Below are positions 1 through 5,162 of a stretch of 6,657 nucleotides of DNA, piece after piece; the first letter of the stretch is position 1; every line of letters starts with the position of its first letter. The position numbers and the translations under genes are program-made. This DNA comes from an uncultured Candidatus Saccharibacteria bacterium (GTDB lineage: Bacteria; Patescibacteriota; Saccharimonadia; Saccharimonadales; Saccharimonadaceae). Under the pieces are notes generated by a model. That model was not told the DNA's origin. It saw only the letters and a program-made list of their open reading frames with translations, and did not search any database. The stretch spans positions 1-6,657 of the forward strand of contig CAMZGF010000040.1 in assembly GCA_947306315.1 (NCBI GenBank), in the 5' to 3' direction.

Positions 1-1
1 C

Positions 2-187
2 ACCTTTCACCAAGATAAAATTATCGTAGCAAAAGATGGAAAAGTTTCAACAACTTCTATCGAATCAACAAATTACACACCACTTGGGCTCTTCGTCGGC
101 AACCTACCATGCAAAGTCGCAAGCCTAAATCTTTGGAATCCTGGCAAAACTTTTGAGGCAACTCAGAGTGCATTATGGTATAATTAA
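2..187 (+). CDS. C-terminal fragment of an unrecognised protein (5' end outside window)
   Basis: Reading from base 2 gives 61 uninterrupted codons ending in TAA at 185-187, just before ldh on the same strand. The start lies upstream of the window. The peptide begins TFHQDKIIVAKDG and ends in ATQSALWYN. It looks like a soluble, beta-rich C-terminal segment: it has alternating polar and hydrophobic residues, one Cys in GNLPCKVASL, and no membrane segment. I do not recognise the family and assign no function. The other forward frames in this stretch carry early stops, which supports this frame. The last two sense codons and the stop overlap the promoter proposed for ldh. No terminator hairpin fits between this stop and the ldh start, so some read-through into ldh is possible. 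Confidence 0.6.
   Translation, partial: TFHQDKIIVAKDGKVSTTSIESTNYTPLGLFVGNLPCKVASLNLWNPGKTFEATQSALWYN
153..184 (+). promoter_or_regulatory. ldh promoter with extended -10, overlapping the upstream stop region
   Basis: A perfect extended -10, TGGTATAAT, lies at 176-184 (TATAAT at 179-184). The -35 region is poor: the best hexamer is TTGAGG at 153-158, with a long 20-bp spacer, so the promoter probably relies on the TGn extension. Counting 7 nt from the end of the -10 puts the transcript start near 191 and leaves a leader of about 23 nt before the ATG at 214. The -10 overlaps the final codons of the preceding gene. Confidence 0.65.
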
Positions 188-199
188 ACCATAAGCAAA

Positions 200-204
200 A
201 AGGA
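200..204 (+). promoter_or_regulatory. Ribosome binding site of ldh
   Basis: AAGGA at 200-204 stands 9 nt before the ATG at 214. It supports this start, and the NAD-binding motif begins at residue 12 as expected for an LDH. It shows that the genome uses Shine-Dalgarno initiation, in contrast with the next gene, which has none. Confidence 0.6.
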
Positions 205-213
205 CTCCGAAAA

Positions 214-1140
214 ATGCAAAAAGATAACATTAAAGTAATGATTGTTGGTACTGGCAATGTCGGTGCTTCTATCGGTTATTGCATCGTTAGCAGCAAAACT
301 TCAGTCAACGAACTCGTTCTGGTTGATATTAATGAAGAAGATGCCGAAGGCGAAGCAATGGACCTTCGCGACACGCTCGCAGTTAGCCCAACTTATATTA
401 ATATTCATTCTGGCTCATATGAAAAAGATGCTGCTGATTCAGACGTAATCATTATTACTGCTGGCATCCCACAAGCAAAAGGTGGCGAAACTCGCATGCA
501 ACTTCTTCAGAAAAATGCAGGCATTATAAAAAGCATCGTCGATCCAATTATGCAGGCTGGTTTCAACGGAATTTTCATTGTTGTTTCAAATCCAATGGAC
601 GTCATGACTTATCTCGTATGGAAATATTCCGGCCTTCCATCAGAACAAGTTATCGGTTCTGGTACAGTCCTTGATTCTGCACGTCTTCGCTACACAATCT
701 CAGAAAAGCTCAACGTTTCGCCAAAGTCTGTTCACGCATATCAAGTTGGTGAACATGGCGACAGCGAATTCACATTATGGTCAACAGCCGATCTCGGTGG
801 TATGCCATTAAATCGCATGTTCACACCAGAAGAACAAAACAAAATTTCTGAGGACACAAAAAATAAAGCCTATGAAATCATAAATCGCAAAGGCGCAACT
901 TATTACGGTATCGGCGCCTGTGTAACTGACATCCTAAATAACATTATTTTCGACGAACGTCGTGTCATGCCAGTTTCAACATATGATGCCTTTACGGATT
1001 CATTCTTTGGCTGGCCAACAGTTATTGGTCGCGACGGAGTCTTAAATCGCCTCGAAGTCAAGACAACCGAAGAGGAGGGAATTAAACTCCAGCAATCGAT
1101 TAATGCAATCAAAGCCGCAATCGAAGAAGCAACCGTTTAA
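214..1140 (+). CDS. ldh: L-lactate dehydrogenase (NAD-dependent)
   Basis: This cytoplasmic enzyme interconverts pyruvate plus NADH and L-lactate plus NAD+ (EC 1.1.1.27), closing the redox balance of fermentation. At 308 aa it is slightly shorter than the usual 310-330. The N-terminal Rossmann fold has GTGNVGAS at residues 12-19 and Asp38 after the second strand, which selects NAD over NADP. The catalytic set is complete: loop Arg94 in GGETR, Asn126 in VSNP, Asp154 and Arg157 in VLDSARLR, and proton-relay His181 in GEHGDSE. Thr229 in GATYYGI matches the substrate-pocket threonine. Gln87 occupies the position that favours pyruvate over oxaloacetate, so LDH is preferred over malate dehydrogenase. 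The mobile substrate loop (TAGIPQAKGGETR) appears one residue longer than in common LDHs. The gene has its own promoter and terminator, so it is probably monocistronic. No allosteric site can be judged by eye. Confidence 0.95.
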   Translation: MQKDNIKVMIVGTGNVGASIGYCIVSSKTSVNELVLVDINEEDAEGEAMDLRDTLAVSPTYINIHSGSYEKDAADSDVIIITAGIPQAKGGETRMQLLQKNAGIIKSIVDPIMQAGFNGIFIVVSNPMDVMTYLVWKYSGLPSEQVIGSGTVLDSARLRYTISEKLNVSPKSVHAYQVGEHGDSEFTLWSTADLGGMPLNRMFTPEEQNKISEDTKNKAYEIINRKGATYYGIGACVTDILNNIIFDERRVMPVSTYDAFTDSFFGWPTVIGRDGVLNRLEVKTTEEEGIKLQQSINAIKAAIEEATV

Positions 1141-1150
1141 AATAACCATA

Positions 1151-1178
1151 AAAGCTCTCGAAAACTGAGAGCTTTTTT
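1151..1178 (+). terminator. Rho-independent terminator of ldh
   Basis: A perfect 9-bp stem pairs AAAGCTCTC (1151-1159) with GAGAGCTTT (1167-1175) around a 7-nt loop, GAAAACT. A run of six T covers 1173-1178. It begins 10 nt after the ldh stop codon. The end of the T-run is also the first base of the next promoter's extended -10. Confidence 0.9.
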
Positions 1179-1186
1179 GCTATAAT
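1158..1186 (+). promoter_or_regulatory. Promoter of the DUF2207-glycosyltransferase unit; predicts a leaderless mRNA
   Basis: TGCTATAAT at 1178-1186 is a perfect extended -10. TCGAAA at 1158-1163 matches 4 of 6 bases of the -35 consensus at the ideal 17-bp spacing, and it lies inside the ldh terminator hairpin. Seven nt downstream of the -10 is 1193, the A of the DUF2207 ATG, so the transcript would have no leader or only one or two bases. No Shine-Dalgarno sequence is present between the -10 and the ATG, which agrees with leaderless initiation. Confidence 0.7.
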
Positions 1187-1192
1187 AATCAT

Positions 1193-3913
1193 ATGAAAAA
1201 ACTCTCACACATCTTTTTTGCAGGAATTCTCGTTCTTGCTACTGTTATAACTGCCATCCCAAAAGACGTTTTTGCTGGCGCAAACGACTTCTATTTTAAA
1301 GACTATGTTGCCGATTTTTATTTAAAGAAACGATCCGATAATACCAGTGAAATGGATGTAGTCGAAACTGTCACTGCAGTTTTTCCTAACTACGACCAAA
1401 ACCACGGCATTGAGCGTTATATCCCATTTCTAAACCAGAACGACACGAACCTCACGACTGAGAGTGCTGAACATCTAAACATTTCCGTGACAAGAAACGG
1501 AAACTACGAACCGAGCAATGTTATTGCGTATGATGATCACTTTTTGGTTCGCATCGGTAGCACAGACACTTATGTACATGGCGAACAAACCTATGTCCTA
1601 AAATATAAATTCGTAAATACTATCACCGACTTCGAAGATTCAATTTATTCAACAGAACCATACCAAGAGCTCTACTGGAACGCAAACGGTACTGAAACAT
1701 CACAAACATTTGAATCAGTAACCGTAAACCTCCATATGGATAGCAGTATTAAGAGTGCTGTTCTAAAAGATCGCGAAGTCTCAAAAACTGCATCCTATAA
1801 ACAAAAATCATTAATCAACTCAACCAACAAGACCAATGACCATCTCGCTGCTTGGTGTTATGTTGGCAGAAGAGGCTCATCGAACCAGGATCGCTGCGAA
1901 ATTACCGACATCGATGACGGCATTCGTTTCGCAACCAAAAAATTAGACAGTAATGAAAACCTCACGTTCGTGATAAATCTTAAAGATAAAACCTTCACAG
2001 TTCCTGAAAATAACTACATTTCAAGGTTAACTTTTGACCGCGTTGAAGGCGATTATTATCTTTCAAAAAATGAAGACGGTACAGCAACCCTCAAGGCAAA
2101 AGAAAGAGTTGTTGCACTTTTTCCAACAAAAAATACAACCTACTCGCTATATCGAAACATCCCATTTGTAAATAGTTCCGGCGTAGTCTTCACAACTGAC
2201 AGTCAAGAAACTCTCGATATAAAAGTTACGATGGATAACAAAGAACCAAATTCAGTTCGTGTCTATTCAAGCTCATATGTAGACGACGGACATTTTACAG
2301 TTTCAGTAAACGACGATGAACGCTACCTCCACGGAAAGCATGAATTTACTTTCGAATATGAATTAAAAAATCTCGTACTTGAGATAAATACTAAGGATCT
2401 CGAAAATTACGAAGGCGAAGACAAAGTTTTCCAACAATTTGATTTCACTCCATTCAACAGATTATCGAACGACGTGAACTCATTTATCTATAAAGTCCAC
2501 CTTAGCAACGATTTAAAAAACCAAATTCAATCTGTATATACGTCAGATTATGATGAAGAACTAGAAGCTTTCTGTAGCAACGGCTACACGACAAAGAAGA
2601 TTTGTTCCGTCGAAAATATGTCAGACGGCATCAAGTTCTATGCAAACGATGTATCGTATCATTCACGTGACATTACAATGAAAATTAATTTCAAAGACGG
2701 GACCTTCAATATCCCTGAACCTAACCGAAACTATCTCTGCTATCATATCTTCATCATAGTTGTAATCTTCGCAGCCCTTTCACTTTACGGTATTTATCGC
2801 AATACATACAAGAAAATTAGCGACAAACTCAAATTCTTAAAGAGTCATCCAATCGTTCCACAATACACTCCACATAAAGATTTTACAGTTGGCGTACTCG
2901 CAAAAAACTATCTCTCATACACTAAAAATGAAAAGGTCGCAACGCTCCTCGAACTAATCGTTTCAAAGAAAGTCGATTTAAAGAAAGAAAAAAGAAAGTT
3001 TGGACGAAAATATAACTGGTTTATTATCATTAAAGACACCAATGATCTTTCAGACGAACAAGACGATCTTTTGAAGATCATTAATAATGGTAAACCGTAT
3101 AAAGTAAATGAAGAAATCGAAATTAGGCACCACAGCTACTCAGGTCGTCTTGAAACAGCTTTTAGCAACTACGGCAAACACGTAGATGCAACTCTTGAAG
3201 AAAAAGGCTGTGTCGAAAAGAAAGAAAAGAAAATAAAGACTACTTTCGAACTCAAATCAATCATCAACATCTTCCTCGTTACAATCGGAAAAATTATTCT
3301 CAGTTTCTTTGGACTAGTCATCTTATTTGCTATCGTAAGAGCAATTGGTACACATTATATAGAGCAAACCAATTTCACAACCTATTCAATCTATGAGGGG
3401 AAACAGCTTGTTCCAGTAGCAATCATCATAATGGTCTTCGTATTCTTGTTCTGGCCAATTGCAAGTTCCGTTGCAGACAAGTATAAAAAACATTCAATCT
3501 ACGGACTTGAAGTGTCTCGCTATATGGATGGCCTAAAGCTCTACATAAAAATGGCTGAAGCAGATCGTTTGAAATTCCTGCAAAGTGTCGATAATGTCGA
3601 TACTTCAAACGAGGGAATCGTAAAACTGCATGAAAAACTTCTTCCATATGCAGCGTTATTCGGCCTTGAAAAATCATGGATGAAGGAACTCGAAAAATAC
3701 TATGTTGATGTTAAAGCTCCAGATTGGCACACCGTTGGTCTTAATTACTCAACATTCTCTATGATTAACTATGCAATGAGTAGTGCAACTTCTCGCCCAT
3801 TCGACACAAGTTCGTCTGGCGGCGGCTTCTCATCATCATCCGGATCGTCTGGCGGCGGAGGCGGAGGCTTCTCCGGCGGCGGCGGAGGAGGCGGAGGCTT
3901 CGGAGGCTGGTAG
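1193..3913 (+). CDS. DUF2207 family membrane protein with duplicated ectodomain and polyglycine tail
   Basis: The 906-aa protein resembles DUF2207 (PF09972), a family of unknown function. A signal peptide covers residues 1-28 (basic MKK, hydrophobic core, cleavage after VFA). Two related extracellular repeats follow, at about 31-276 and 277-512. They share an IPF motif (77-79 and 323-325), an HG followed by an alternating Tyr/Phe strand (129 and 380), a cysteine pair (222/235 and 461/471), a DGI(R/K)F element, and an ending of the form KDxTFxxP. A membrane helix at about 514-535 leads to a charged cytoplasmic region to about 689. Two more helices lie at about 690-715 and 741-762. The C-terminal part is probably cytoplasmic and ends in a Gly/Ser tail (872-906; 20 of 35 residues Gly) closed by Trp906, typical of the family. 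The ATG at 1193 is chosen because it supplies the signal peptide; the next Met (54) would lose it. The glycosyltransferase follows after one base. No enzymatic motif is visible, so a molecular function cannot be stated. Confidence 0.88.
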   Translation: MKKLSHIFFAGILVLATVITAIPKDVFAGANDFYFKDYVADFYLKKRSDNTSEMDVVETVTAVFPNYDQNHGIERYIPFLNQNDTNLTTESAEHLNISVTRNGNYEPSNVIAYDDHFLVRIGSTDTYVHGEQTYVLKYKFVNTITDFEDSIYSTEPYQELYWNANGTETSQTFESVTVNLHMDSSIKSAVLKDREVSKTASYKQKSLINSTNKTNDHLAAWCYVGRRGSSNQDRCEITDIDDGIRFATKKLDSNENLTFVINLKDKTFTVPENNYISRLTFDRVEGDYYLSKNEDGTATLKAKERVVALFPTKNTTYSLYRNIPFVNSSGVVFTTDSQETLDIKVTMDNKEPNSVRVYSSSYVDDGHFTVSVNDDERYLHGKHEFTFEYELKNLVLEINTKDLENYEGEDKVFQQFDFTPFNRLSNDVNSFIYKVHLSNDLKNQIQSVYTSDYDEELEAFCSNGYTTKKICSVENMSDGIKFYANDVSYHSRDITMKINFKDGTFNIPEPNRNYLCYHIFIIVVIFAALSLYGIYRNTYKKISDKLKFLKSHPIVPQYTPHKDFTVGVLAKNYLSYTKNEKVATLLELIVSKKVDLKKEKRKFGRKYNWFIIIKDTNDLSDEQDDLLKIINNGKPYKVNEEIEIRHHSYSGRLETAFSNYGKHVDATLEEKGCVEKKEKKIKTTFELKSIINIFLVTIGKIILSFFGLVILFAIVRAIGTHYIEQTNFTTYSIYEGKQLVPVAIIIMVFVFLFWPIASSVADKYKKHSIYGLEVSRYMDGLKLYIKMAEADRLKFLQSVDNVDTSNEGIVKLHEKLLPYAALFGLEKSWMKELEKYYVDVKAPDWHTVGLNYSTFSMINYAMSSATSRPFDTSSSGGGFSSSSGSSGGGGGGFSGGGGGGGGFGGW
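3816..3910 (+). repeat. GGC/GGA codon repeat encoding the Gly/Ser tail
   Basis: This stretch is a low-complexity run of GGC, GGA and TCN codons, much richer in G and C than the flanking sequence. It encodes two long glycine runs (six and eight residues) separated by Phe-Ser. The units are multiples of three, so slippage would mostly change tail length without breaking the frame. Six GGAGG pentamers occur between 3857 and 3906, the last acting as the ribosome binding site of the next gene. Confidence 0.75.
3902..3906 (+). promoter_or_regulatory. Ribosome binding site of the glycosyltransferase, inside the DUF2207 coding sequence
   Basis: GGAGG at 3902-3906, within the last Gly codons of the DUF2207 gene, stands 8 nt before the ATG at 3915. 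Stop and start are arranged as TAG-T-ATG. Ribosomes finishing the upstream gene could therefore reinitiate directly, so translation of the two proteins is probably coupled. This site decides the start at 3915 over the in-frame ATG at 3783. Confidence 0.75.
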
Positions 3914-3914
3914 T

Positions 3915-5162
3915 ATGAGAATTGCAGTTTTTACAGATTTATATCTCGAAATTGCAGGTGGGATTCCATCATCAATTTCAGCACAGAAAAAAGAACTTGA
4001 AAAACTTGGACATAAAGTTACAGTCTTTTGTCCTGGTTTTTCGAAACCAACAGAAAAAAATGTCGTCGTTCTCCCGACCGCATCACTTATAAAAATCAAT
4101 GGAGCGCCATGTGCAAAATGGCCAGGAAAAGTCGTTAAATTTATCGAAAAAGAATACCCATTCTTTAAAGATAGTTTTGATCTCATCCATGCACACTACG
4201 AAGCTGGAGCATCAATTGCCGCCGTAATGATTGCAAAAAAATATAAAATGCCACTCGTCCAAACTATGCACGGACGAGAAGACATGGCTATTGCCGTAAA
4301 CGTTCCACACCCTTTCAAAACATTTGCAGGCATGGGCCTAAATATTATTCATAAAAGCTACCTAAAAAAATATACCGGAAAAATAAAAGTTAAACGCGAC
4401 AAATATCTCGCACCAACCATCGCAACAAAAAACATGTGGGAGTTAATGGTGCGCGAAGCAAACTGTGCCGATCAAGTTATCACACCAAGCCAACATTTCG
4501 CCGATAAGCTAAAACATTATGGCGTTTCTAGGCCAATCACAGCTGTTTCTAATGGCGTTGAGGATAAAATCGCCAATAATACCAATTGGCAAGTACGAAG
4601 CCTTAAAAACGGCTCTAATGAGCCTGTACGCATCATCTGGACCAGCAGGCTATCAAAAGAGAAGAGAATCCTTCCGTTCCTAGAGGCGCTTAGGCTCGTA
4701 AAATCAGAGTCAAACGAATTCTTCTTCACGGCTGTTGGTGACGGAAATAATTTCGAAGCTGCAAAGAAATATGTACTTGAAAATGGCCTAGCAAAGAACG
4801 TAAAATTCCTTGGCGCCGTACCACACGAAAAAGTTATGAAATTGCTCGAAACTGAGCATCTTTCCATTATTAATTCCTACGGCTTTGACACTCAAGGTCT
4901 GACAATCCTCGAAGCCGGCGCTGTCGGTCTTCCAGTTATTTATTGCGACAAAGATATGAACCAAGTCGTAATAAAAGACGCTGGCATGTGTGCATTCGAT
5001 GAAACTCCAGAAAAAATGGCCGACGTAATCCTTCATATCATAAAGAATAAAGAACTGATCGAGAAAATGAGTAAAGCTGCACTAAAAAATCGTGGACAAG
5101 TTCTCCAAAGCACTCAAATAAAAAACCTCCTCAAAGTTTATGAGAAGGCTCTAAAGAAATAA
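3915..5162 (+). CDS. GT4-family glycosyltransferase, possibly glycolipid-forming
   Basis: The 415-aa protein has the GT-B double Rossmann architecture of retaining GT4 enzymes, which move a sugar from a nucleotide donor to an acceptor. The N-terminal domain starts MRIAVFTDLY, with the Gly-rich loop GGIPSS at 15-20, HAHYE at 92-96 and MHGRED from 118. The C-terminal donor domain has SNGVE (212-216), TSRLSKEK (243-250, with Arg245 and Lys250 for the donor phosphates) and DTQGLTILEA (325-334). The family E-x7-E pair is Asp325/Glu333 here, a conservative change. The TQGLT form and overall layout resemble bacterial diacylglycerol glucosyltransferases, so a membrane lipid acceptor is plausible; a polysaccharide acceptor cannot be excluded. 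There is no membrane helix; Lys-rich stretches could allow peripheral membrane binding. The start is at 3915 because it gives the canonical N-terminus and has a good ribosome binding site. It is co-transcribed with the DUF2207 gene. Confidence 0.92.
   Translation: MRIAVFTDLYLEIAGGIPSSISAQKKELEKLGHKVTVFCPGFSKPTEKNVVVLPTASLIKINGAPCAKWPGKVVKFIEKEYPFFKDSFDLIHAHYEAGASIAAVMIAKKYKMPLVQTMHGREDMAIAVNVPHPFKTFAGMGLNIIHKSYLKKYTGKIKVKRDKYLAPTIATKNMWELMVREANCADQVITPSQHFADKLKHYGVSRPITAVSNGVEDKIANNTNWQVRSLKNGSNEPVRIIWTSRLSKEKRILPFLEALRLVKSESNEFFFTAVGDGNNFEAAKKYVLENGLAKNVKFLGAVPHEKVMKLLETEHLSIINSYGFDTQGLTILEAGAVGLPVIYCDKDMNQVVIKDAGMCAFDETPEKMADVILHIIKNKELIEKMSKAALKNRGQVLQSTQIKNLLKVYEKALKK
5116..5150 (-). terminator. 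Probable terminator of the P-type ATPase gene, inside the opposing glycosyltransferase gene
   Basis: On the minus strand, AGCCTTCTCA (5150-5141) pairs with TGAGGAGGTT (5133-5124). The 10-bp stem includes two G-U wobbles and closes a 7-nt loop. A T-run, TTTTTTATTT, follows (5125 down to 5116), so the structure has the form of an intrinsic terminator. It lies 13 nt beyond the ATPase stop codon and within the last codons of the glycosyltransferase. On the plus strand the hairpin is followed by no T-run, so it should act in one direction only. Confidence 0.65.

Noticed and set aside
214..1140. Malate dehydrogenase as the identity of the first complete gene
   Set aside because: The GEHGDSE signature and Gln87 in the substrate loop, rather than Arg, fit lactate dehydrogenase.
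3783..3914. In-frame ATG at 3783 as an earlier start for the glycosyltransferase (44 extra residues)
   Set aside because: The extension is an Ala/Glu-rich out-of-frame reading of the Gly codon repeat, overlaps the DUF2207 gene and precedes the canonical MRIAVFTD start, which has its own GGAGG at proper spacing.
3836..4186. 116-codon minus-strand frame over the DUF2207/glycosyltransferase junction
   Set aside because: It is antisense to two well-supported genes, shows no family features, and its Ala/Ser-rich end is the complement of the Gly repeat.
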